From positions 930,001-994,000 of the forward strand of contig CAVRUJ010000001.1 of NCBI GenBank assembly GCA_963724385.1: 64,000 nucleotides of DNA. Direction: 5' to 3'. The notes beneath the pieces were generated by a model. That model did no database searches. It was not told where the DNA came from and saw only the letters and a program-made list of their open reading frames with translations. Origin of the DNA: DASXQK01 sp963724385. Lineage in GTDB: Bacteria > Pseudomonadota > Alphaproteobacteria > Dongiales > Dongiaceae. The position numbers and the translations under genes are program-made. Positions 8,085-15,762 of the stretch are shown piece after piece; positions within the stretch are counted from its first letter, which is position 1; each line of letters begins with the position of its first letter.

Positions 8085-8462
8085 CTAATGCTTAGGGGGC
8101 GACTTTCTACGATTCCGAATCTTCCGGGTCTCAATTCGCAGAGCCTTTTGCATCACTTCAAAGTCTTCCAGGACCAAGGCTGCCTTCGCAAATAGCAACG
8201 GGCGCCGGCTGGGGCGCAGCCGGTTCGCGGCGAATTGCACGCAGTCTTCAAGGCGCTCGAAATCAACGCTGGCCGTCGTCACCATCGCGCCCATGAGTGC
8301 CGTGAGGGCAATGACCTGCACGCTTAGTTCTTCGACGTTTTTGGCGAGTTGCTGGAAATCCGCGTGGCTGACATCGACCATGACACTTGCCCAAATTTCG
8401 CTATTGGGCTGAGTCGTACTGCTTTGGGGAAGAGGCATGTGTGCAGATTTGCACAGTTGCAT
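8085..8462 (-). CDS. Hypothetical 125-residue protein
   Basis: Mostly helical, with a heptad-like stretch (FQQLAKNVEELSVQVIALTA) and a basic C-terminus (RKIRNRRKSPPKH). There is no signal peptide or recognisable domain. Possible starts are the ATG at 8462, at 8438 (MPLPQSS) or at 8381 (MVDVSHAD). It is convergent with the second Crp/Fnr gene, with 4 bases between the stops. Real coding is likely but not certain. Confidence 0.5.
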   Translation of the reverse strand: MQLCKSAHMPLPQSSTTQPNSEIWASVMVDVSHADFQQLAKNVEELSVQVIALTALMGAMVTTASVDFERLEDCVQFAANRLRPSRRPLLFAKAALVLEDFEVMQKALRIETRKIRNRRKSPPKH

Positions 8463-8530
8463 CAGCTGAGAGCTGAGACGGCACCTGGCGACCCTTTCAC
8501 TAGCAGTACGACAATGGCGGGCGTGACTCC

Positions 8531-8728
8531 ATGGTCAATGACCCCGACATCTACCGTGCCGCCAAGCTGCCGATCGACCAGCACGGCGACGACGCGCTCT
8601 TGCGGGCCGCCCACCGCGCCGATGAGTTGCTCGAGGTCGGGGACATGATCGGGGCCGCGACCTGGCGGCGGATCCTGACGGCCGTCGAAGAATTGAGGCG
8701 CGGAAGGCGGGAAGGGGAGGGGTTGTAA
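8531..8728 (+). CDS. Small conserved hypothetical protein (DUF6961-like)
   Basis: A 65-residue protein starting MVNDPDIYRAAKLPIDQHGD and containing RADELLEVGDMIGAATWRR. I recall this pattern from a widespread alphaproteobacterial family of tiny proteins of unknown function. It has no export signal and is probably a soluble helical protein. A 5'-truncated paralogue lies 4 kb upstream at 4530-4673. The intact start and stop make this the functional copy. Confidence 0.7.
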   Translation: MVNDPDIYRAAKLPIDQHGDDALLRAAHRADELLEVGDMIGAATWRRILTAVEELRRGRREGEGL

Positions 8729-8939
8729 CTGAGAAGCCGCCATGTGCCCGCAATCGAGCTGACGGCGCCATACAGGGGCGAGGCCACGCTTAGGTATATT
8801 CGCCCGGCATGTGGTCAGCCGAGAGCCCACAGCAGGCCTGGATGGCGGTCGCCAAATCAGCCGGCGGAACGATTGAAACGCTCGGTTGGCGATGATCGTG
8901 TCCGATGGCGTGGTGTAGGAGCGGTGCTCCTGGGCAGCG

Positions 8940-9355
8940 TTGGCTGCTCGGTCAGGCGGCCTCGACGGGAACACCAAGGCTAAAATTCACCATTACATCG
9001 GGCAGATCAGGTCAGCGATTGAGACCGCCGGCCTCCCCGTTGAAAAGCGCGATGCGCTCCATGGGAAATTGAACCTTTTCGCGGAAGAGGTGGACAAAAC
9101 TCGCACCGATCTTCAGGCGGGCATGGCCTTCATAGTCGCTTTCTGTGACGGCATCGGGCAAGGGTTTGAGAAGCTGGAACCCGCTCGATGCGGATCGACT
9201 CAATTGCAGCTTTGCTGGGTCGGGCTAAGGACGTGGAGGACAGTTTGAGGCCAGCACTCCCCCGACAGGCGGCCTGGAAACAGCTTGAGCCGACTCGCCG
9301 CCAGCTCGCGCCGCCTCCAAAGACCGGCGATTTGGAGGATGACATTCCATTCTAG
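8940..9355 (+). pseudogene. Decayed hypothetical gene, frameshifted and lacking its 5' end
   Basis: Up to about 9186 one frame reads DGNTKAKIHHYIGQIRSAIE then AFIVAFCDGIGQGFEKLEPA. From 9188 the adjacent frame continues RIDSIAALLGRAKDVEDSLR and ends DLEDDIPF with a stop at 9353-9355. Together they match a family of alphaproteobacterial hypothetical proteins that I recall ending in DDDIPF. One base appears to be missing near 9186. The usual N-terminal part of the family is absent upstream, with only a weak TTG at 8940. So at least two lesions are present and I call it a pseudogene. Confidence 0.6.
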
Positions 9356-9533
9356 CTCGCGGGCCGGGGCGGCTCATCCGAATGATGTGGGGCACCTGAC
9401 AGCGGCGGTCATCGGATTGAGTCCGCACAAGTTCGCCGAGAGCCGGCCCTTACGGATGGGGTACAGGCCCAGGATTGACTCAGTAGGTTCGTCGTAAGCA
9501 TATGTTATGCAACGATTAAATTGCAGTTGCCGG

Positions 9534-9620
9534 CGGAGGGGGCGGGATTCGAACCCGCGGTACGGTTTCCCGCACGCACGCTTTCCAAGCGTGTGCCTTA
9601 AACCACTCGGCCACCCCTCC
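9534..9620 (-). tRNA. tRNA-Ser (GGA)
   Basis: The minus strand begins GGAGGGGTGGCCGAGTGG, has an anticodon arm with CTTGGAAA (anticodon GGA), an extended variable arm typical of serine tRNAs, and a T-arm GGGTTCGAATCCC. It ends CCCCTCC plus discriminator G. The 3' CCA is not encoded (CCG follows), so it is added after transcription. It forms the boundary between the remnant-rich segment and the core genes. Confidence 0.95.
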
Positions 9621-9696
9621 CGGAAGGGCGGCAAACTAGCCAAGGGTGGATGGAGGCGCAACCGGCGCCTTTCGGGCGCCGCGCCGCGCTGCCGCG

Positions 9697-10047
9697 CTAC
9701 TCGGCGGCGCTCGCCACCGGCCGCTGGTCTTCGGCCCGCCAGCGCCTGGCCACTTCGCTGAGGCGGTCCAGGATATCGCGCAGCTCCTCGCCGCGCGGGG
9801 CGAGGCCATAGGTCACCTGGGGCGGGATCGTCGGCTCATAGTGCCGATAGATCACTTGCGCCCGCTCCAGCATGCGCACGCGCTCGGTCAGCATCTTGGC
9901 CGACACGCCCGGAACCCGGCGCTTCAATTCGCCGAAACGCGTCGGGCCATTGCTGCGGAGCACCCAGAGGATGTAGGTCGTCCAGGGTCCCGTCAGAAGG
10001 CGAAGGAGGCTGTCCATGGGGCAGGTGGAGGGCTTCGATGTCGTCAT
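9697..10047 (-). CDS. HxlR-family transcriptional regulator
   Basis: A 116-residue winged-helix protein. CPMDSLLRLLTGPWTTYILW carries the Cys that is conserved at the start of HxlR domains and often senses redox or aldehydes. GPTRFGELKRRVPGVSAKML is the recognition region and YEPTIPPQVTYGLAPRGEEL the wing. ATG at 10047 is chosen; an upstream ATG at 10089 adds 14 residues not seen in the family. No target gene is adjacent on the same strand. The gap upstream leads to a MITE-like element. Confidence 0.88.
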   Translation of the reverse strand: MTTSKPSTCPMDSLLRLLTGPWTTYILWVLRSNGPTRFGELKRRVPGVSAKMLTERVRMLERAQVIYRHYEPTIPPQVTYGLAPRGEELRDILDRLSEVARRWRAEDQRPVASAAE

Positions 10048-10224
10048 CCGCGGGCTCCGCTTTCGACAGGAGATGGGATGGGTTACCAAAATATATCAAG
10101 TCATGTTTGTCAACTGATCGCGAACCCCGACAGCCGCGCCAACGCGGCGCCGGGAGGGCCTCGGGTGACGGCCAGTCGCCGATATGCTATTGACGGCGCC
10201 TTGTTCGCCGACTGACCGCTCTAG

Positions 10225-10490
10225 CCCGAATTTCTCACAAGGATCGCGATGTCGTTGCTCGCGCGCGGAGGTGATCCACTAGGAAGCGGGCCGAAGGCGA
10301 TGTTCAGCCATCGGCGAGGCCCGCTGACGACGTGGGCGCCCCGCGCGCGGCAACCCGGAGGGCCGGGCGAATTTGCCGACAGGACGTCGTCAGCCGGCTC
10401 GCCCGATGCGCAGGCATCGAGCTTCACCGCCTTCCTAGCCTGTCGCCAAATTCGCCTCGGCGCCATCGTGATCCTTGTGAGAAACTCGGG
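10225..10490. mobile_element. MITE-like non-autonomous element, 266 bp
   Basis: Ends are 27-bp inverted repeats, matching at 25 of 27 positions (10225-10251 and 10464-10490), each beginning CCCGAnTTTCTCACAAGG at the outer edge. They are flanked by direct CTAG copies at 10221-10224 and 10491-10494, consistent with a 4-bp target duplication. Two further inverted pairs nest inside: 10366-10383 with 10439-10456 (17 of 18) and 10324-10333 with 10384-10393 (10 of 10). No transposase is encoded. A 4-bp duplication is known for IS1380- and some IS5-type elements, so mobilisation by such a relative is an inference. Confidence 0.75.
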
Positions 10491-10508
10491 CTAGGGGGAT
10501 GGGCAAGA

Positions 10509-10820
10509 GTGGTGGTTCTGCGCGTCATCGGCTGGCTGCTGATCCTGGTCGCCCTGGTGCTCCTGGGGCGCGACGTTTATGCCTGGGCTACGAGCGGCCA
10601 TTGGGTGGCAACCCTTACGGGCAAGATTTGGCACGATCTCTCCCCCGGCAGCCTTGGCCTCCTCCAGGCCGGGATCGAGCGCCATGTCTGGCGGCCGCTC
10701 TGGAACGACGGCATTTTCCCACTCCTGCTCCAGCCGGCCTGGCTGGTGCTGGGCGTGCTGGGCATCGTTCTGGCGATCCTGTCCCGCCGCTCGCGCAAGC
10801 GCCGGCGCTTCGGGCGCTAG
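10509..10820 (+). CDS. Small two-helix membrane protein
   Basis: About 103 residues: a hydrophobic helix right at the N-terminus (VIGWLLILVALVLLGRD), a polar middle (WVATLTGKIWHDLSPGSLGL), a second helix (LLLQPAWLVLGVLGIVLAIL) and a very basic tail (RRSRKRRRFGR) likely on the cytosolic side. I recall similar uncharacterised proteins near lepA in related bacteria. GTG at 10509 or 10512 is the best start. The right end of the MITE-like element lies only about 20 bases upstream, so the insertion may supply or disturb its promoter. Confidence 0.65.
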   Translation: MVVLRVIGWLLILVALVLLGRDVYAWATSGHWVATLTGKIWHDLSPGSLGLLQAGIERHVWRPLWNDGIFPLLLQPAWLVLGVLGIVLAILSRRSRKRRRFGR

Positions 10821-10823
10821 AAA

Positions 10824-12623
10824 TCAGTCGCCGTCGATCTTGAGGGCGGCGATGAAGGCCGACTGCGGGATCTCGACATTGCCGTATTGGCGCATCCGCT
10901 TCTTGCCTTCCTTCTGCTTGTCCAAAAGCTTGCGCTTGCGGCTGACGTCGCCGCCATAACACTTGGCGGTGACGTCCTTGCGCAGGGCCGAGACAGTTTC
11001 GCGCGCGATGACCTTGCCGCCGATCGCCGCCTGGATCGCGATCTTGAACAGCTGCCGCGGGATCAGGTCCTTGAGCCGGGTGCAGAGCGCCCGGCCGCGG
11101 GTTTCCGCCTGGCTGCGATGGACGACCATCGACAGCGCATCGACCACTTCCCCATTGACCAGGATGGTGAGCTTCACCAGGTCGCCTAGCTCGTAACCGT
11201 CGAGGTGATAGTCGAAGCTGGCATAGCCGCGCGAAACCGACTTCAGGCGATCGTAGAAATCGAACACCACCTCGTTCAGCGGCAGGCGATAGACCAGCAT
11301 CGCCCGGCTTCCGGCGTAGGTCAGCTCTTTCTGGATGCCACGCCGCTCCTCGCAGAGCTTCAGGATCGAGCCCAGATGCTCGTCGGGCACCAGGATGGTC
11401 GCCCGGATCCAGGGTTCCTCGATATGGTCGATGCGCACCGGATCGGGCATGTCGGCCGGGTTGTGCAGCTCCCGCATCGAGCCGTCGGTCAGATACACCC
11501 GGTAGACGACGCTGGGCGCCGTAGTGATGAGATCGAGGTCGAATTCGCGTTCCAGGCGCTCCTGGATGATCTCGAGGTGGAGGAGGCCCAGGAACCCGCA
11601 GCGGAAACCGAAGCCGAGCGCGGCCGAACTCTCCGGCTCGAAGTGGAAGCTCGCGTCATTGAGGCGAAGCTTGGCCAGGCTGTCGCGCAGCTGCTCGAAA
11701 TCCGCCGCGTCGGTCGGGAACAGGCCGCAGAAGACGACAGGCACGCTGGGCTTGAAGCCGGGTAGCGCCGGCGCCGGCCGGCGGTCTTCCACCAGCGTGT
11801 CGCCGATCTGGCAATCGGCCACTTCCTTGATGCCGGCGGTGATGAAGCCGATCTCGCCGGGCGCCAGGCTCGCCACCTTCTCATGCTTGGGCGTGAAGAC
11901 GCCGACCTGGTCGACCACATGCACCGCACCGGTCGACACCATGCGCAGCTTCATCCCCGGCACGACCCGCCCCTGCTTCACCCGCACCAGGGTGATCACC
12001 CCAAGATAGGCGTCGTACCAGCTGTCGATGAGGAGCGCCTGAAGCGGCGCGTTCTCCTCGCCCGTCGGCGCGGGCAGGCGCTTCACCAGGGCTTCGAGCA
12101 CGTCGGGGATGCCCTGGCCGGTCTTGGCCGAGATGAGGAGCGCGTCCGAGGCGTCAAGGCCGATCACGTCCTCGATCTGTCGGCGGACCTGCTCGGGCTC
12201 GGCCGCCGGCAGGTCGATCTTGTTGAGGATCGGGATGATTTCGTGGTGGTTCTCCAGCGCCTGGTAGACGTTGGCAAGCGTCTGCGCCTCGACCCCTTGC
12301 GTCGCATCGACCACCAGGAGCGAGCCTTCGCAGGCTGCCAGGCTCCGGCTCACCTCATAGGCGAAGTCCACGTGACCGGGGGTGTCCATCAGGTTGAGGG
12401 CATAGGTCTCCCCGTCGGCGGCCTTGTACATCAGGCGCACGGTCTGGGCCTTGATGGTGATGCCCCGCTCGCGCTCGATATCCATGCTGTCGAGCACCTG
12501 CTCCTTCATCTCGCGCGCCGATAGCCCGCCGCAGGCCTGGATCAGGCGGTCGGCCAGGGTCGACTTGCCGTGATCGATATGGGCGATGATCGCAAAATTG
12601 CGGATGAGCTTCTGGTCGAACAT
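10824..12623 (-). CDS. lepA: Elongation factor 4 (LepA) GTPase
   Basis: A ribosome-associated translational GTPase of 599 residues, the usual length. The N-terminus MFDQKLIRNFAIIAHIDHG leads into the P-loop AHIDHGKST; then come DTPGHVDF (G3) and NKIDLP (G4), followed by EF-G-like domains and the LepA-specific C-terminal domain (RETVSALRKDVTAKCYGGD, DKQKEGKKRM). ATG at 12623 is chosen because an open extension to 12707 does not resemble the family. It faces the divergent tetR gene across about 185 bases. Confidence 0.97.
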   Translation of the reverse strand: MFDQKLIRNFAIIAHIDHGKSTLADRLIQACGGLSAREMKEQVLDSMDIERERGITIKAQTVRLMYKAADGETYALNLMDTPGHVDFAYEVSRSLAACEGSLLVVDATQGVEAQTLANVYQALENHHEIIPILNKIDLPAAEPEQVRRQIEDVIGLDASDALLISAKTGQGIPDVLEALVKRLPAPTGEENAPLQALLIDSWYDAYLGVITLVRVKQGRVVPGMKLRMVSTGAVHVVDQVGVFTPKHEKVASLAPGEIGFITAGIKEVADCQIGDTLVEDRRPAPALPGFKPSVPVVFCGLFPTDAADFEQLRDSLAKLRLNDASFHFEPESSAALGFGFRCGFLGLLHLEIIQERLEREFDLDLITTAPSVVYRVYLTDGSMRELHNPADMPDPVRIDHIEEPWIRATILVPDEHLGSILKLCEERRGIQKELTYAGSRAMLVYRLPLNEVVFDFYDRLKSVSRGYASFDYHLDGYELGDLVKLTILVNGEVVDALSMVVHRSQAETRGRALCTRLKDLIPRQLFKIAIQAAIGGKVIARETVSALRKDVTAKCYGGDVSRKRKLLDKQKEGKKRMRQYGNVEIPQSAFIAALKIDGD

Positions 12624-12745
12624 GGCTGTCGGCTTAAGGGGGTGCGGGAACATAGGGAAGAGTCGGGGCGGGCGCAACCGGAGGGCCTGCGGGTATCGGA
12701 TGGACAACGGTCGCTAGGCATCGAGGTCGAGCGATTTAGAGAACA

Positions 12746-12759
12746 ATACGTATGCGTAT
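12746..12759. promoter_or_regulatory. Inverted repeat, candidate TetR operator 1
   Basis: ATACGTATGCGTAT contains the 5-bp inverted pair ATACG/CGTAT around a 4-base centre. It lies in the divergent lepA-tetR gap, about 50 bases before the tetR start. Confidence 0.5.
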
Positions 12760-12790
12760 GTCTGTGATTCCATTGCATCTGCTGCCAACA

Positions 12791-12802
12791 TACGCTAGCG
12801 TA
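12791..12802. promoter_or_regulatory. Perfect palindrome, candidate TetR operator 2
   Basis: TACGCTAGCGTA is fully symmetrical and ends 5 bases before the tetR start codon, where bound repressor would block transcription or the ribosome site. It shares the TACG/CGTA half-sites with the inverted repeat at 12746-12759. Confidence 0.55.
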
Positions 12803-12807
12803 CTGTC

Positions 12808-13356
12808 ATGGTCTCGATGCCGGACCGCACTGCCGAGGATTGGCTCCGTGCCGCGGCGAAACGCCTTGCCACTGGCGGCGCAGCGGCCGTGGCGGTGGAG
12901 GCCCTGGCCCGGGACTTGGGCGTCACCAAAGGCAGCTTCTATTGGCATTTCCGCGACCGGCCAGCCCTGCTCGCCGCCCTGATCGCGGAGTGGGAATCCC
13001 GCGCCACGGCGCCGGTGATCCAGCGTCTCAGTGCCCTGCCGGGCGGCCCGCGGGCCCGGCTTCAGGCCTTGCTTGCGACCGTGGCCGGAGAGGGACGGGG
13101 GAGCCTCGACCCGGCCATGCGGGGCTGGTCCCTTATCGATGCCAATGCGCGGGCCGCGCTCGAGCGCGTGGACGAGGCGCGGCTCGCCTTCATAGCCGGA
13201 GAATTCACAGGCTTGGGCTTTGTGCCGGAGGAGGCACGGACCCGCGCCCGGCTATTCTATCTCCACCTTCTAGGCGAGCACGCGCTAGCCCTCGTGTCGC
13301 CCAGGGATCGTCTTGCCGCGGGCGAGCGCGTGCTGGCGCTTTTGACCGAACTCTAG
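12808..13356 (+). CDS. TetR-family transcriptional regulator
   Basis: A 182-residue repressor-type protein. The N-terminal helix-turn-helix is EALARDLGVTKGSFYWHFRD (about residues 31-50), followed by the long helix typical of TetR proteins and a variable ligand-binding domain. It is divergent from lepA, with two symmetrical sites upstream that suggest autoregulation. The ATG at 12808 or the one at 12817 (MPDRT) could start it. Ligand and targets are unknown. Its stop is 3 bases from the convergent pheT stop. Confidence 0.88.
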   Translation: MVSMPDRTAEDWLRAAAKRLATGGAAAVAVEALARDLGVTKGSFYWHFRDRPALLAALIAEWESRATAPVIQRLSALPGGPRARLQALLATVAGEGRGSLDPAMRGWSLIDANARAALERVDEARLAFIAGEFTGLGFVPEEARTRARLFYLHLLGEHALALVSPRDRLAAGERVLALLTEL

Positions 13357-13359
13357 AGG

Positions 13360-15762
13360 TCAGCTCCGCAATGTCCCGCCCGTTGCCTTGTTGACGGCGG
13401 CGACGATCCTCGCCCCCACGGCTTCGATCTCGGCTTCGGTCAGGGTCTTATCCATCGGCTGAAGCGTCACCGAAATGGCGATGGACTTGCGGCCTTCGCC
13501 CAGCGCCGGTCCGGCGAACTGATCGAAGACCGAGACCGATGCGACCAGCGCCTTGTCGGCACTGCGCGCGGCGCGGACTAGTTTCTCCGCCGGCACGTCG
13601 CTCGCCACCACGAAGGCGAAGTCGCGTTCGATGGGCTGGAAGGGCGAGGCCTTGAGCAGCGGCCGGCCCGGTCCGGTCTTGGCGCGGGGCTGCGGGATCC
13701 GGTCGAGGTCGATTTCGAAACCTGCGGCCGGACCCTTGAGGTCGAGCGCCTTCAGCACGCGCGGATGCAATTCGCCGAATACGGCGAGCACCATGGCGCC
13801 GAGGCGCAGCACGCCGGAGCGCCCGGGATGGAACCAGCGGGGCGGATCGGCCGTGGTCTGCAGATTGTCGACCGGTGCGCCCAGCGCGGTCAGCAGGGCA
13901 AGCGCATCGGCCTTGGCGTCGAAGACATCGGCATTGCGCGCCGGCCCCGCCCAATGGCGCGGCGCGGATAAACCAACCCGCACCCCGGCCGCGGTCAACC
14001 GCTGATCTTCCGGCCGATCGCCCTCGTAGCGCGGGCCGACTTCGAACAGATCGGCATTGGGATAACCGCGCGCCGCGTTGCGCGCCGCCGCCGCCAGGAG
14101 ATTGGGCAGCAGCGATGGCCGCATCTGATCGAGATCGGCGCTGATGGGGTTGGCGAGCGTCAGAGCGTCTGCCCCGCCGCCGAAGAGGGCTGCCCAATCC
14201 TTGCGCAGGAATGAGAAGGTCACGGCCTCCATCAGCGCGCGCTCGGCCAGCAGGCGCTTGGCGTGAACCGCCCGGCGCTGGGCCGGCGTGGTCGCCGATG
14301 CGGGCAGGGCCTCCAGCCGCGGCAAGGAGACGGACGGTATTTCATCGAAGCCCCAGACCCTGAGGACTTCCTCGACCAGATCGGCCTCGCCCTCCACGTC
14401 GGCGCGCCAGCTCGGCACGACGACCTCGAGGGTCTTGGCCTGCTCTTCGACCTCGAAGCCGAGGGCCAGAAGGATGCGCCTGGCTTCGGCCGGCGGCACC
14501 TCGACCCCGCCCAGGCCCATGATCCGTTCCTGGCGCAAGGTCAGTTCCCGGCGGAATTCGGGGAGGTGCCCGGCGGCCACCGGCCGGCTCGCCTCGCCGC
14601 CGCAGATTTCCAGCACCAGGCGCGCCGCCACTTCCGCGCCCCAGCCAGCCGACAAGGGATCGACGCCGCGCTCGAAGCGGTAGCGCGCGTCGCTTTCGAG
14701 GCCGAGGCGCCTGCCGGTGGCGGCGACCCGCGCCCGGTCGAAGAGCGCGACCTCGAGGAACATGTCGGTGGTCTCCGCCGAGCAGCCGGAACGCTCGCCG
14801 CCCATGACGCCGCCAATGCCGTGGACGGCGTCGGAATCAGCGATCACCACCATGTCGGGATCGAGGCGATAGGTCTTGCCGTCCAGGGCCAGGATCTCCT
14901 CGCCGACGCGCGCAAGGCGCATGGTGAGATCGCCGCTGAGCTTCTTGGCGTCGAAGACATGGAGCGGGCGCCCCAGATCGAAGGTCACGTAGTTGGTGAT
15001 GTCCACCAGGGCCGAGATCGGCCTGAGGCCGATGGCGGTGAGCCGGTCCTGGAGCCAGCGCGGGCTCGGCCCATTCTTGAGGCCGCGGAAATAACGGCCC
15101 ACCACCATGGGGCAGGCGTTCTCGGCATCGGCCGGGAAATCGCGCAGCCATCGGATCGGGCTCTCGAAGCTTCCCGGCAGCGGCGAAATATCGCGCGGCG
15201 TGAAGCGGCCGGTCCCGGCCGCGGCGAGATCGCGGGCGATGCCGGCGATGCCAAGGCAATCGGCCCGGTCGGGGGTGATGGCGACGTCGAACAGCGGATC
15301 GTCCAGCCCCATGATGCCAGCCACGGGCGAACCCACGGCCGCCTTGGCGGGAAGGTCGACGATCCCGTCATGCTCCTGGCCCAAGCCGATCTCGCGCATG
15401 GACAGCAGCATGCCGTTGGATTCGACGCCGCGGATGAGGCCCGCCTTGAGCGCGAGGCCGGTGCCCGGGATGCGGCTTCCCACCGGGGCGAAAACGCCTT
15501 TCATGCCGGTGCGCGCGTTGGGCGCCCCGCAAACCACCTGGACGCGATCGCGGCCGGTCTCGACGATGCAGACTCTGAGGCGATCAGCGTTGGGATGCGG
15601 CTTGGCCTCCACCACATGGCCGACCACGAAGGGCGCCAGATCGCGGCCGCGATCCTCCACGCTTTCGACTTCCAGCCCGAGCGCGGTCAGCTTCACCGCG
15701 ATCTCCGCCGCACCGGCCGAGGTCTCGAGATGCTCCTTCAGCCAGGAAAGGGTGAACTTCAT
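13360..15762 (-). CDS. pheT: Phenylalanyl-tRNA synthetase beta subunit
   Basis: An 800-residue subunit of the heterotetrameric enzyme that charges tRNA-Phe. Domain order is normal: N-terminal tRNA-binding OB fold (VVGHVVEAKPHPNADRLRV), B3/B4 editing domain (VDITNYVTFDLGRPLHVFDA), B5 domain, catalytic-like core and a C-terminal anticodon-binding FDX-ACB domain (FQPIERDFAFVVASD onward). Its ATG overlaps the pheS stop by four bases (ATGA), so the two are translationally coupled. Confidence 0.97.
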   Translation of the reverse strand: MKFTLSWLKEHLETSAGAAEIAVKLTALGLEVESVEDRGRDLAPFVVGHVVEAKPHPNADRLRVCIVETGRDRVQVVCGAPNARTGMKGVFAPVGSRIPGTGLALKAGLIRGVESNGMLLSMREIGLGQEHDGIVDLPAKAAVGSPVAGIMGLDDPLFDVAITPDRADCLGIAGIARDLAAAGTGRFTPRDISPLPGSFESPIRWLRDFPADAENACPMVVGRYFRGLKNGPSPRWLQDRLTAIGLRPISALVDITNYVTFDLGRPLHVFDAKKLSGDLTMRLARVGEEILALDGKTYRLDPDMVVIADSDAVHGIGGVMGGERSGCSAETTDMFLEVALFDRARVAATGRRLGLESDARYRFERGVDPLSAGWGAEVAARLVLEICGGEASRPVAAGHLPEFRRELTLRQERIMGLGGVEVPPAEARRILLALGFEVEEQAKTLEVVVPSWRADVEGEADLVEEVLRVWGFDEIPSVSLPRLEALPASATTPAQRRAVHAKRLLAERALMEAVTFSFLRKDWAALFGGGADALTLANPISADLDQMRPSLLPNLLAAAARNAARGYPNADLFEVGPRYEGDRPEDQRLTAAGVRVGLSAPRHWAGPARNADVFDAKADALALLTALGAPVDNLQTTADPPRWFHPGRSGVLRLGAMVLAVFGELHPRVLKALDLKGPAAGFEIDLDRIPQPRAKTGPGRPLLKASPFQPIERDFAFVVASDVPAEKLVRAARSADKALVASVSVFDQFAGPALGEGRKSIAISVTLQPMDKTLTEAEIEAVGARIVAAVNKATGGTLRS

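Noticed and set aside
8809..8895. A 28-codon frame starting MWSAESPQQAWMAVAKSAGG
   Set aside because: It looks protein-like, but it is too short, has no clear ribosome site and no family I can name.
10221..10494. Two 81-codon frames, one on each strand, inside the MITE-like element
   Set aside because: They are produced by the inverted ends (both end in nearly the same residues) and encode nothing recognisable.
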